Shown here: in pieces, positions 28,585-37,164 of the stretch | Numbering within the stretch: position 1 is the stretch's first letter | Layout of the letters: the number at the start of each line of letters is the position of its first letter | Origin: Parahoeflea alexandrii | GTDB lineage: Bacteria > Pseudomonadota > Alphaproteobacteria > Rhizobiales > Rhizobiaceae | Assembly (NCBI RefSeq): GCF_027214025.1 | Contig: NZ_JAPWHB010000006.1 | Span: 124,001-188,000 of the forward strand | DNA: 64,000 bases | Reading direction: 5' to 3' | Notes under the pieces: model-generated | What the model was told of the DNA's origin: nothing | The model's database searches: none | The model's input: only the letters and a program-made list of their open reading frames with translations | Made by a program: the position numbers and the translations under genes

Positions 28585-30870
28585 ATGCCAGGGACGGACA
28601 AGTCAGATCGCTCGATTTCAGCAGTGACCGATCAGGAGGCGCTGGATTTCCACTCCCGCGGCCGGCCCGGCAAGCTCGAGATCACCCCGACCAAGCCGAT
28701 GTCGACGCAGCGCGATCTGTCGCTGGCCTATTCGCCCGGCGTCGCCGTCCCGGTCAAGGCCATTGCCGAAGATCCCTCGCGTGCCTTCGACTACACCGCC
28801 AAGGGCAACCTCGTTGCTGTGATTTCCAACGGCACTGCGATTCTCGGGCTCGGCAATCTCGGTGCACTGGCGTCCAAGCCGGTGATGGAAGGCAAGGCGG
28901 TGCTGTTCAAGCGCTTCGCCGATGTCGACTCCATCGATCTCGAGGTCGACACCGAGAATGTTGACGAGTTCATCAACTCGGTACGGTTCCTGGGCCCCAG
29001 CTTCGGCGGCATCAATCTCGAGGACATCAAGGCGCCGGATTGCTTCATCATCGAGCAGCGCCTGCGCGAGCTCATGGACATCCCGGTGTTCCATGACGAC
29101 CAGCACGGCACCGCCATCATCGCGGTTGCGGGCCTCATTAACGCGCTGCACCTGACCGATCGAGATCTCAAGACCACCAAGCTGGTCTGCAACGGCGCCG
29201 GCGCTGCTGCCATTGCCTGCGTCGAGTTGGTCAAGGCCATGGGATTTGCACCGCAGAACATCACGCTCTGCGACACCAAGGGCGTGATCTACAAGGGCCG
29301 CACCGAAGGCATGAACCAGTGGAAATCGGCCCACGCGGTGGAGACCAAGGCACGCTCGCTGGCCGATGCCATGGAAGGTGCCGACGTGATCTTTGGCCTC
29401 TCGGCAAAGGGCGCTTTGACCCCTGAAATGGTCGCCTCGATGGCCAAGAACCCGATCATCTTCGCCATGGCCAATCCGGACCCGGAAATCACGCCGGAGG
29501 AAGTGGCCAGGATCCGCAACGACGCGATCATGGCGACGGGCCGCTCGGACTATCCCAACCAGGTCAACAACGTGCTTGGCTTCCCTTACATTTTCCGCGG
29601 CGCGCTCGATGTCCGCGCCACCACCATCAACGAGGACATGAAGATCGCCGCCGCCAATGCGCTGGCAGCCCTCGCCAGGGAAGATGTGCCTGACGATGTC
29701 GCCGCCGCCTACCAGGGCGTGCGTCCGCGCTTCGGCCCGCAATACATCATCCCGGTGCCGTTCGATCCGCGGCTGATCTCGGCGATTCCCGTCGCCGTCG
29801 CCAAGGCCGCGATGGATTCGGGCGTGGCGCAGAAGCCGATCCTCAACATGGATGCCTACGCGCAGGAACTCTCGGCCCGGCGCGATCCGATCGCCTCGAC
29901 GCTGCAGCGGCTTTACGAGCGCGTCCGCCGCCATCCGCGCCGCGTCGTCTTCGCCGAGGGTGAGGAAGAACAGGTCATGCGCGCCGCCGTGTCCTATGTG
30001 AACCAGCGGCTCGGCACCGCCTGCCTGCTCGGCCGCGAGGAGCAGATGCGCGAAACCGCCAAGCTCGCAGGCATCGATCTCGACCGTCCCGGCATCGAAC
30101 TGGTCAATGCCCGCGTCTCGCGCCGGGTGGACGCCTACACCGATTATCTCTACGCACGCCTGCAGCGCAAAGGCTATCTGCATCGCGATTGCCAGCGGCT
30201 GATCAACACCGACCGCAACCATTTCGGCGCCTGCATGGTCGCACTCGGCGATGCCGACGCGATGGTCACCGGCACCACGCGCAACTACTCGACTGCGCTC
30301 GAGGACATCCGCCGCTGCGTCGACGTCAAGCCGGGCCATCGCATGATCGGCGTGTCGCTGGCGCTCTGCCGCGGCCGCACCGTGTTTGTCGCCGACACCG
30401 CGGTCATCGACATGCCCAATTCGGAGGAACTGGCCGACATCGCCGAGGAAGCAGCCGGAATGGCGCGGCGCCTCGGTTACGAGCCGCGGGTGGCGATGCT
30501 GGCCTATTCCACCTTCGGCCACCCGACCGGCGAGCGCTCGGAGCGGGTGCGCGACGCGGTCAAGATCCTCGACAAGCGCCGGGTTGATTTCGAGTATGAT
30601 GGCGAGATGGCCGCCGACGTGGCGCTCAACGCCACGGTGATGGAGCAATACCCGTTCTGCCGCCTGTCGGGCACAGCCAACGTGCTGGTCATGCCGGCCT
30701 TCCACTCGGCCTCGATCTCGACCAAGATGCTGCAGGAACTCGGCGGTTCCACCGTGATCGGCCCGCTGCTCGTCGGCCTCGACAAGTCGATCCAGATCGT
30801 CTCGATGGGCGCCAAGGATTCCGACATCGTCAACATGGCGGCCATCGCCGCCTACAACGCGTCGAACTGA
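28585..30870 (+). CDS. maeB: NADP-dependent malic enzyme with C-terminal phosphotransacetylase-like domain
   Basis: Oxidative decarboxylation of malate to pyruvate, supplying NADPH and pyruvate during growth on C4-dicarboxylates. 761 residues: malic enzyme domains (~20-430) with [32 protein letters not shown] and the NAD(P) loop [13 protein letters not shown], then a phosphate acetyl/butyryltransferase-like domain (~440-755) with [14 protein letters not shown] and [12 protein letters not shown]. The fused domain is typical of bacterial MaeB and regulates by acetyl-CoA rather than catalysing transfer. Cofactor choice (DME or TME in rhizobia) cannot be decided by eye. GGAG precedes the ATG. Confidence 0.94.
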   Translation: MPGTDKSDRSISAVTDQEALDFHSRGRPGKLEITPTKPMSTQRDLSLAYSPGVAVPVKAIAEDPSRAFDYTAKGNLVAVISNGTAILGLGNLGALASKPVMEGKAVLFKRFADVDSIDLEVDTENVDEFINSVRFLGPSFGGINLEDIKAPDCFIIEQRLRELMDIPVFHDDQHGTAIIAVAGLINALHLTDRDLKTTKLVCNGAGAAAIACVELVKAMGFAPQNITLCDTKGVIYKGRTEGMNQWKSAHAVETKARSLADAMEGADVIFGLSAKGALTPEMVASMAKNPIIFAMANPDPEITPEEVARIRNDAIMATGRSDYPNQVNNVLGFPYIFRGALDVRATTINEDMKIAAANALAALAREDVPDDVAAAYQGVRPRFGPQYIIPVPFDPRLISAIPVAVAKAAMDSGVAQKPILNMDAYAQELSARRDPIASTLQRLYERVRRHPRRVVFAEGEEEQVMRAAVSYVNQRLGTACLLGREEQMRETAKLAGIDLDRPGIELVNARVSRRVDAYTDYLYARLQRKGYLHRDCQRLINTDRNHFGACMVALGDADAMVTGTTRNYSTALEDIRRCVDVKPGHRMIGVSLALCRGRTVFVADTAVIDMPNSEELADIAEEAAGMARRLGYEPRVAMLAYSTFGHPTGERSERVRDAVKILDKRRVDFEYDGEMAADVALNATVMEQYPFCRLSGTANVLVMPAFHSASISTKMLQELGGSTVIGPLLVGLDKSIQIVSMGAKDSDIVNMAAIAAYNASN

Positions 30871-30901
30871 GTTTGTAGAGCTGGATTAAGCCGCGGCAAG
30901 C

Positions 30902-31345
30902 TCACTTCGCCGCGGCGGCATCGAGATAACGCTCGAACGCCTTGAGCGTTGTCTCCGACACATGGTGTTCCAGTCCCTCGGCATCCATTTCCGCCGTTTC
31001 CGGCGGCACGCCCACGGCAACAAGCAGGTCGACAACCGTGCGATGCCGCGCCCGGACACGCTCGGCGAGGTCGGCGCCCTCATCGGTCAGGAAGACGCCG
31101 CGATAGGGTCGGGATACCGCCAGGCCCTCGCGCTTCAGCCGGGCCACGGCCTTGGTGGCGGTCGGGTGGGTGACCCCCATCCGGCTGGCAATGTCGGTTA
31201 TCCGCGCTTCGCCCATTTCCTCGATCAGGTCGCTGATCATTTCGGCATAGTCTTCAAGGATCGCCATGGCCTGCGCCGCGCGGGCCTGCTGGAACCGCTC
31301 AGGCTGGTTCGGAGGAGCATCGTTGTCTTCCGGGTCCTTTGTCAT
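30902..31345 (-). CDS. mntR: Manganese-dependent transcriptional regulator MntR
   Basis: DtxR/MntR-family metal sensor of 147 residues. A disordered N-terminus is followed by a winged helix (DIASRMGVTHPTATKAVARLKREGL, read in two parts around residues 50-75) and a metal-binding/dimerisation region with RHRTVVDLLVAVGVPPETAEMDAEGLEHH, whose His, Glu and Asp residues are typical MntR ligands. I place the start at the ATG at 31345 with GGGAG eight bases upstream. It is divergent from mntH, its likely target, with a candidate operator in between. Confidence 0.92.
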   Translation of the reverse strand: MTKDPEDNDAPPNQPERFQQARAAQAMAILEDYAEMISDLIEEMGEARITDIASRMGVTHPTATKAVARLKREGLAVSRPYRGVFLTDEGADLAERVRARHRTVVDLLVAVGVPPETAEMDAEGLEHHVSETTLKAFERYLDAAAAK

Positions 31346-31484
31346 TCCATCTGCTCCCACGTCTGTCTGCCGGGTTTGAAATCGCAAAAACAGAATACAG
31401 ACACGGCTACACTTTGAAAAGTTGGTGCAACCTTTGTCTCCAGGATTCTGACATCGCGCCGTTCAATTGAACCTTGTTGACAAG

Positions 31485-31504
31485 AATGTAGCCAAGGCTT
31501 TAAA
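31485..31504. promoter_or_regulatory. Candidate MntR operator upstream of mntH
   Basis: AATGTAGCCAAGGCTTTAAA resembles the enterobacterial MntR box, which has an ATAGC-N-AAGGCTAT core: TAGC, one base, AAGGCT are all present at the same spacing. It lies in the mntR-mntH divergent gap, about 50 bases before the mntH start. The assignment is by visual match plus context. Confidence 0.55.
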
Positions 31505-31555
31505 AATACCATGAAGCACTATATTCATGACCTGCGCACCGGATTGAGGACTTGA

Positions 31556-32854
31556 ATGATGGATTCGACCTTGTCGGGACGGACGCAGGCGGCGTTCGCG
31601 GACGTTCTCGCCGGCAAGGGCCGGCGTGGGCGCGGAGCTTTGCTGTTCGCTGGGCCGGCTGTTGTGGCCTCGGTCGCCTACATGGATCCGGGCAACTACG
31701 CCACGAATATCCAGGCCGGCGCCGGCTATGGCTATGGCTTGCTCTGGGTGGTGCTTGTCGCCAACCTGATCGCGATGCTGTTTCAGGCGCTCTCGGCCCG
31801 CCTCGGCATCGTCACCGGGAGAAATCTTGCCGAATTGTGCCGGGAACATTTCCCTGCGCCGGTTGTCTGGGTGATGTGGGTGGTGAGTGAAATTGCCGCC
31901 ATGGCCACCGATCTCGCCGAGTTTCTCGGCGGAGCGATAGGGCTGGCACTGCTGTTCGGCATGCCGCTAATGGCCGGCATGGTGGTCACCGCAATCGTCA
32001 CCTACGGAATCCTGCTGTTCGAGGCCCGCGGTTTCAGGACCATGGAGCTGATCATCGGAACCCTCGTGGCAATCATCGGCCTGAGCTATGTCATCGAGAT
32101 TTTCATCGCGCCGATTGCATGGGGTGACGCCGCCTATGGCGTCGTGACGCCGGAGCTCGCCGATATCAATGCCGTTACCATCGCAGTGGGGATCATCGGG
32201 GCCACCGTCATGCCGCATGCGATCTATCTGCATTCAGGGCTGATGCAGGACCGGGTGATCATTCCGGATCAGGCAGCGCGCCGCAAGGTCGTGCGCTTTT
32301 CCAACATCGAAGTCGTGGTGGCCCTTTCGATCGCCGGGATGGTCAACATGGCGATGGTGATGATGGCGGCGAGCGCATTCCATTCCGGCCACAGCGAAGT
32401 GGCCGAGATCGAGACCGCCTATCACCTGCTTACCCCGTTGCTGGGAAGCGCTGCAGCCAGCGTCTTTCTCGTCTCGTTGATTGCTTCGGGCGTTTCGAGT
32501 TCTGTGGTGGGCACGATGGCCGGGCAAATGATCATGCAGGGTTTCACCACCTGGCGCCTGCCCATCTGGTTCCGCCGTCTGATAACGATGATCCCGTCTT
32601 TCGTCGTGGTGGCGCTCGGCGTCAACGCCACCAATGCACTTGTCATGAGCCAGGTGGTGCTGAGCATCGCGCTGCCGGTGCCGATGGTGGCCTTGATCCT
32701 GTTCGCCGGGCGCAGGGACATCATGGGAGAATTCGCCAGCGGACCTCTGCTGCGGGTGCTGGCAATTCTCGGCGCCACGATAGTGCTGCTGCTCAACTTC
32801 GTGCTGCTGGCGCAGGTCTTCGGCATCGACCTGCCGGGTTTCGCACCCGGCTAG
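31556..32854 (+). CDS. mntH: Nramp family Mn2+/H+ symporter MntH
   Basis: Proton-coupled manganese importer. 432 residues with about eleven hydrophobic segments, the TM1 metal-binding motif DPGN (44-47) and the TM6 motif MPH (219-221), both diagnostic for Nramp. Two consecutive ATGs (31556, 31559) follow TTGAGGA; either could initiate. It is divergent from mntR and carries a candidate MntR box upstream, so repression by Mn-MntR is likely. Confidence 0.95.
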   Translation: MMDSTLSGRTQAAFADVLAGKGRRGRGALLFAGPAVVASVAYMDPGNYATNIQAGAGYGYGLLWVVLVANLIAMLFQALSARLGIVTGRNLAELCREHFPAPVVWVMWVVSEIAAMATDLAEFLGGAIGLALLFGMPLMAGMVVTAIVTYGILLFEARGFRTMELIIGTLVAIIGLSYVIEIFIAPIAWGDAAYGVVTPELADINAVTIAVGIIGATVMPHAIYLHSGLMQDRVIIPDQAARRKVVRFSNIEVVVALSIAGMVNMAMVMMAASAFHSGHSEVAEIETAYHLLTPLLGSAAASVFLVSLIASGVSSSVVGTMAGQMIMQGFTTWRLPIWFRRLITMIPSFVVVALGVNATNALVMSQVVLSIALPVPMVALILFAGRRDIMGEFASGPLLRVLAILGATIVLLLNFVLLAQVFGIDLPGFAPG

Positions 32855-32903
32855 AAAGGTTGTCGAGCGCGGGACAGATACCGCTCGGTGAATGGCGCTC
32901 GTC

Positions 32904-33641
32904 TCAGCCGCAGAGCCGCAGCGGCTCCGGGATCGAGTAAACTTCTTCCTCGGCCAGCGGCTTGCGCACGAACCAGAGCGGCTTCCGGCCGCCATCGATC
33001 AGCTCCGGCTTGACCGGCTGATCGGCAAAATACTCGTCCACCGCGCGCGAGGCGCCGGGCCATTTCGGCTCGGCGTAGTCGTCGAACACCACGATACCGC
33101 CCGGCACCAGTTGCTCGTAAAGCTCGTTGAGGCAGTCGAGATGCGATTCGTAGATGTCGCAATCGATGAACATGAAGCAGTACTTGCGCGGCTTCATTTG
33201 CGGCAGCGTGTCGGAAAAGAAGCCCTTCACCACGTAGCCGTTGATGCGGTAGGCGTCGAAATAGGCGATCAGCCGCTCGGGCACGTCGGAGGCGTGCCTG
33301 AACTTGCGGCGGACCTTGAAGCGGAAGCGGAACGGGCCGAGGTCGGCGTCGAGTATCCGGTCCTGGGGAAACCCTTGGAAACTGTCGCAGGCGAAGAGTT
33401 TCTTTGATGGCGCCAGGTCACGCATCCTGCGGCCCATCAGCCGCGTAGTGGCGCCACGGTAGACGCCGCACTCGATCACGTCGCCTTCCAGCCCGAGGCT
33501 CTCTTCCAGCAGCTCGATAAGCGGGCTCTCGCTGCACTCCGCATCGAGCCGGCGCCAGTACTCGGCCTGGCCTGCCTCGGTCTGCATAAGCGTGGCGATT
33601 TCTTCGTCCTTGCGGATCCGCAACCGGTCAACCCGCTTCAT
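32904..33641 (-). CDS. TylF/MycF family O-methyltransferase
   Basis: 245-residue SAM-dependent methyltransferase of the macrocin-O-methyltransferase family. It shows LEGDVIECGVYRGATT for SAM binding (~51-66), CDSFQGFP, GFFSDTLPQM, FIDCDIYESH with metal-binding acidic residues and PGGIVVFDDYA. Family members methylate sugar hydroxyls; here the substrate is more likely a surface or secondary-metabolite glycan than a macrolide. It forms a loose block with a GT25 glycosyltransferase and another methyltransferase. The frame ends 50 bases after the convergent mntH. Confidence 0.84.
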   Translation of the reverse strand: MKRVDRLRIRKDEEIATLMQTEAGQAEYWRRLDAECSESPLIELLEESLGLEGDVIECGVYRGATTRLMGRRMRDLAPSKKLFACDSFQGFPQDRILDADLGPFRFRFKVRRKFRHASDVPERLIAYFDAYRINGYVVKGFFSDTLPQMKPRKYCFMFIDCDIYESHLDCLNELYEQLVPGGIVVFDDYAEPKWPGASRAVDEYFADQPVKPELIDGGRKPLWFVRKPLAEEEVYSIPEPLRLCG

Positions 33642-33914
33642 GGTCGGTCCACAGCTGGCGCACGCCAGTCTTCTGGCTGCCGGATCTCTCGCAATTGCTG
33701 CACGAACTCAAACCTTCACATCGCATTTCTTGACTTGCAGCAGACGCAGCGGATTGGCTCCACGCTGGTTCGCGTACGCTATGACGCCCCAGACTGGCTG
33801 TTTATGGTTAATTATCCTTTAAATACAGCTGGTCAGCGGCGGATGTCCGGCCCAGGACGAGTGCCTGTCAGCGCATCGTTCGCGCACAGTCAGTCGATAA
33901 CCGGGGTGTAGCTC
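33642..33914. other. Intergenic region before repeat copy 2
   Basis: 273 bases upstream of the TylF-type gene. A somewhat AT-rich patch near 33785-33830 may carry its promoter or is simply spacer. I see no gene, RNA or other motif until the repeat begins at 33915. Confidence 0.4.
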
Positions 33915-34107
33915 CAGAAGCGATCATCTTTAGCTGGAATCGCCTGAGCTTGGTCTAACTGACCGTCTTCGTAGGGCTTGGACGTCATTTCCGCGCCAGC
34001 GTCGTCAGAATCCTCGCACAATGCGCTGTATCGCACTTGCTGTTTTTCCCGGCGGACACGAATAATCCTGTCCATCAAATCGCTTTTAGCTAAAGATGAT
34101 CGGCCCT
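33915..34107 (-). mobile_element. MITE-like repeat, copy 2 (short form)
   Basis: A ~193-base element with terminal inverted repeats: GCGATCATCTTTAGCTGGAA near 33920 and GGCCGATCATCTTTAGCT read from 34104 on the minus strand. Its body matches the left part of the element at 18285-18594 in opposite orientation. Relative to that copy it lacks about 135 internal bases. The central hairpin is retained largely through G-U pairs. It lies in the non-coding gap between the divergent TylF and GT25 genes. Confidence 0.7.
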
Positions 34108-34242
34108 AGCCCCGGTTGCCCGATTTTGGTATCTCACCCCTTGGATCCCGTGGGGCGGGATTGAACCAGGGATCGCGGTTCGGGCGCGGAGACAAACAGC
34201 GGGATGCCCGAAAGATCGGCGGCCCGGGGACAAGGCTTGGCA

Positions 34243-35013
34243 ATGCACGGTGAAAAGCCATTCAAGACATACCTGATCAATCTTGATCGCGCGGTCGACC
34301 GGTTCAGGTTCATGGATGCGCAGCTTCGCGATCTCGGGATCGATTATGAACGCATCGCGGCCGTCGACCGGATGAAGATCGATGCATCGGTTCCGGAGTT
34401 CGATGCCACCGGTTACAGGCTGCTGCATGGCCGCGGCTTCCACGACGGTGAAATTGCCTGCTATCTCAGCCATATCGCCTGCCTGCGGGCCTTCCTTGCC
34501 AGCTCCGCCGACTACGCGCTGATTCTCGAAGATGATTGCCGTCTTCCCGCCGATCTGTCCGCCCTCATCAAGGCTGCCATCGCCGATGGAGGCGAATGGG
34601 ACATTCTGCGACTATCCACGGTCAATTCCGGTATCCGGGTCCCCTATCGCAAGCTCGACGGGACGCATTCCCTGGCGATTGCGCTGACGCGCGAGAAGGG
34701 CGCCGGCGGCTACGTGGTCAACCGCCGCTGCGCCGAAGTCTTCCTCAAGAAACTGCTGCCGATACGGGTGGCCTGGGATATCGCATTCGACATCGAATAC
34801 CTGATGGGGTTGAGATCGGTCTTCGTCGAGCCGGTGCCGATCGATCAGAACACCGGCATGGAAACCCAGATCCAGGTCACGGCCAAGCGCGTCAAGCTCT
34901 CACCCGCCCGTTACCTGACTGTATTCCCCTATCGTGCCCATCTCGAGATCAACCGGTTCATCCGCCGTGGCCTGCGCTTGCTCTGGAAGAAAGCCGTCGG
35001 CCGGAAGGCGTGA
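34243..35013 (+). CDS. Glycosyltransferase family 25 protein
   Basis: 256 residues of the GT25 family, which includes LPS and lipooligosaccharide galactosyl- and glucosyltransferases. It has KTYLINLDRAVDRF at the N-terminus, ACYLSHIACLRAFL, the metal-binding ALILEDDC motif (DxD-like), GAGGYVVNRR and a basic C-terminal tail (RRGLRLLWKKAVGRK) suited to membrane contact. I prefer the ATG at 34243; another in-frame ATG at 34204 adds 13 residues of no recognised sequence. Nearby methyltransferases suggest a glycan-decoration block, but no LPS locus is adjacent. Confidence 0.82.
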   Translation: MHGEKPFKTYLINLDRAVDRFRFMDAQLRDLGIDYERIAAVDRMKIDASVPEFDATGYRLLHGRGFHDGEIACYLSHIACLRAFLASSADYALILEDDCRLPADLSALIKAAIADGGEWDILRLSTVNSGIRVPYRKLDGTHSLAIALTREKGAGGYVVNRRCAEVFLKKLLPIRVAWDIAFDIEYLMGLRSVFVEPVPIDQNTGMETQIQVTAKRVKLSPARYLTVFPYRAHLEINRFIRRGLRLLWKKAVGRKA

Positions 35014-35021
35014 TCGCCGGC

Positions 35022-35945
35022 TTACCGTCTCGACCGGCGTGAGCCGGTCAGCTTGCTGGCCTGATACCTGAGATAGCTCGAAACAATGCGTCCGCTGCCA
35101 TAGAGCTGCTCTGACAGCTCACGGCCCTGGCGCGCCTCGTTCTCGACGATGTCCGCATCCATTTCAGCCCGCCGGAAAATGATGCCGGTCGGATCGATGA
35201 TCCGTTCCGGTTTCAATCCGGCGCGGGCGGCGGCGACCACCAGGTTGTGCCGGTTGAAGCCTGTCAGGTGGGCGAAGTGCAGTGCGCCAAATCCCTTGTT
35301 GGGGTCGGTGGTCCCGAGATCCGGGACCTCGACATAGACGAGCCCGCCGGGAACGGTCCACTCCGCCATCTGCCGCATGGCGGCAACCGGGTCACGCAGG
35401 TGCTCCACCACATGAAAACAGGTAACAAGATCGAAGGGCGTGTCGAACTTCATGTCCTGCCAGCCGGCCACGGTGATCCGTTCGCCATACAGCGACCTGG
35501 CATAGCTGCCATAGGTGTCGCCGGGTTCGAAACCGTGGGAATCGTATCCCTTCTCCAGCATGCCGCCGACAAATTCGCCGGAGCCGCAGCCGAAATCCAG
35601 CGTCCGCGCACCGGGATCCAGCAGGCCTTCGAGTTGCGCGATGCGCCTGGCGGCCTCGGCCCGACGCTTGCGCAGATGCCGTTCCTTCGGCTCGGTCGTG
35701 GCCGCCTGGTAGTCGAAGCGGTAGTAATCCTGATAGTAGGTCGCGAGCTCGGCATCCGTCGGCATCGGATTTGTGTAGAGCAGCCCGCAATGCCCGCACA
35801 TGCAGGTCGGCAACCGCTTCAGCCGCCGGTCGAGCGAGACCAGGGGTTTGCTCGCCTCATGTCCGCAGGCAGGGCACGGCACCGCCTCGCCCTTGTAGGG
35901 ATAGGCTGTGAAAGGCAGAAAGAACTGCAGGATATTGTAGCCCAT
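35022..35945 (-). CDS. Class I SAM methyltransferase with N-terminal zinc ribbon
   Basis: 307 residues. An N-terminal four-Cys ribbon (CPAC ... CMCGHC) is followed by a Methyltransf_23-type domain with TLDFGCGSGEFVGG as the SAM motif, FDLVTCFHVVEHLRDP and PGGLVYVEVPDL. Such proteins often act on sugar nucleotides or on glycan chains in surface polysaccharide loci. I choose the ATG at 35945 (MGYNILQFF), with GAGG five bases upstream, over the ATG at 35969, which has no ribosome site. It converges on the GT25 gene eight bases away. Confidence 0.82.
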   Translation of the reverse strand: MGYNILQFFLPFTAYPYKGEAVPCPACGHEASKPLVSLDRRLKRLPTCMCGHCGLLYTNPMPTDAELATYYQDYYRFDYQAATTEPKERHLRKRRAEAARRIAQLEGLLDPGARTLDFGCGSGEFVGGMLEKGYDSHGFEPGDTYGSYARSLYGERITVAGWQDMKFDTPFDLVTCFHVVEHLRDPVAAMRQMAEWTVPGGLVYVEVPDLGTTDPNKGFGALHFAHLTGFNRHNLVVAAARAGLKPERIIDPTGIIFRRAEMDADIVENEARQGRELSEQLYGSGRIVSSYLRYQASKLTGSRRSRR

Positions 35946-36120
35946 TGGCCCCTCGCAATGGCACGGCATAATTAAGGTTGGCCCGGGCCAACCCTTCGAC
36001 GTGCTTTGCCCTACCCTTTGCGGGAGGCTAAAGGCAAATGGAAAGTTTGCGGCAACCGCGTGCCGACCTGATCAATCGGGGATTAACTCAGCCGGGTTCG
36101 CCCAGAGATCGTTGTTCTGA

Positions 36121-36990
36121 TCAGGCGGCAAACCGTGAGGCGTCGGCGCCGTAGTGATTGATGTAGCGGCCGTTGATCTGCTTGACCGGCAGGATCACCA
36201 GCACGTCGGTGGTGCCGAAGGCCGTATCGACCACGGCCTCGTCCGAGACCAGCGCGCCGACCCTGAGATAGCCCTTGACCAGCGGCGGCATTGCCGCAAG
36301 CGCCGCCCGCGGATTGATCGCCTCGACCGGCATCATGTCCATCGACAGGCCGCGGCCGGCGATTGCCCGGACTTTCCAGTCGACAGTGGCCGAGGCGGTC
36401 TGGTTGAGGAACGACAGCGCCAGCGCATGCGCATAAGGCCTGTCGCCGGGAAACGAGGCGCAGCCGAACATCACGTCGATGCCGTGGGCAAGCGCATAGG
36501 CCCAGTTGCCCTGCCATAGCGCTTCCAGCGTGCGGCGGGTGCGGTAGGTGCTCAGCACGCAGGACCGGCCGAGCTCCAGGAACCGCTTGTCCGAATTGCG
36601 CGCGGCCAGGTCGACCACATCGAATTCGTTCTGCGAATAGAAACCGTCATGGCGGGCGGCAACCTCCTGCCTGAGCAGCCTGTAGGTGCCGACGATCTGC
36701 TCCTCGACATCGCCTGTCAGCGCCGTGTCGAGCACCAGAAGGTGATCGCAGTAGCGGTCGATACTGTCGAAATCGCGTTTCTGCCGCATGGCGTCTTCGG
36801 GAAGCCGGGCGCCCATTTCCTCGACGAAGACCCGGTAGCGCAGCGCCTGCGCTGCTTCGACTTCGCTGCGCGTTGCTGCAAGCCGGACTTCCAGTGATCC
36901 GATGCGGCCGAGAACCTGGCTCGTCGGTTTGAAACCGGCAATAGGAGCGAGGAATGGAGTGGACAAAGGCTGATGCAATTGCGTTTCCAT
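36121..36990 (-). CDS. olsB: L-ornithine N(alpha)-acyltransferase OlsB
   Basis: First enzyme of ornithine lipid synthesis: transfers a 3-hydroxyacyl group from ACP to ornithine. The 289-residue GNAT-like protein has LRYRVFVEEMGA, DHLLVLD, the VGTYRLLRQE strand, FLELGRSCVLSTYRTRRT and FGCASFPGDRPYAHALALSFL, matching the OlsB/hemolysin-like acyltransferase family. GGGAGA precedes the ATG. olsA, which completes the lipid, is not in the window. Ornithine lipids replace phospholipids under phosphate limitation, but I see no clear PhoB box here. Confidence 0.88.
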   Translation of the reverse strand: METQLHQPLSTPFLAPIAGFKPTSQVLGRIGSLEVRLAATRSEVEAAQALRYRVFVEEMGARLPEDAMRQKRDFDSIDRYCDHLLVLDTALTGDVEEQIVGTYRLLRQEVAARHDGFYSQNEFDVVDLAARNSDKRFLELGRSCVLSTYRTRRTLEALWQGNWAYALAHGIDVMFGCASFPGDRPYAHALALSFLNQTASATVDWKVRAIAGRGLSMDMMPVEAINPRAALAAMPPLVKGYLRVGALVSDEAVVDTAFGTTDVLVILPVKQINGRYINHYGADASRFAA

Positions 36991-37164
36991 GGGTAATCTC
37001 CCGAGTGGTGATGCCGGGGTTCAACCATGATTCTGCGACATCCGAGTGACATTTGCCATCCCGTATGTGGTATTTTGGAGGTCAATCTGTGTTCGGATCG
37101 AAACAGAACAGCCGGAAAACCGGTGCCGGGCCGCAAGACAAGGCCTGATCGTGCGCCGCGGGCC

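Noticed and set aside
28618-30705. 695-codon frame antisense to maeB
   Set aside because: Same reasoning; the plus strand encodes an intact malic enzyme with all motifs.
33890-34078. Apparent small protein (MMDRIIRV...) shared with 18317-18436
   Set aside because: It lies in the repeat element, and differences between the copies fall mainly at first and second codon positions, which argues against coding.
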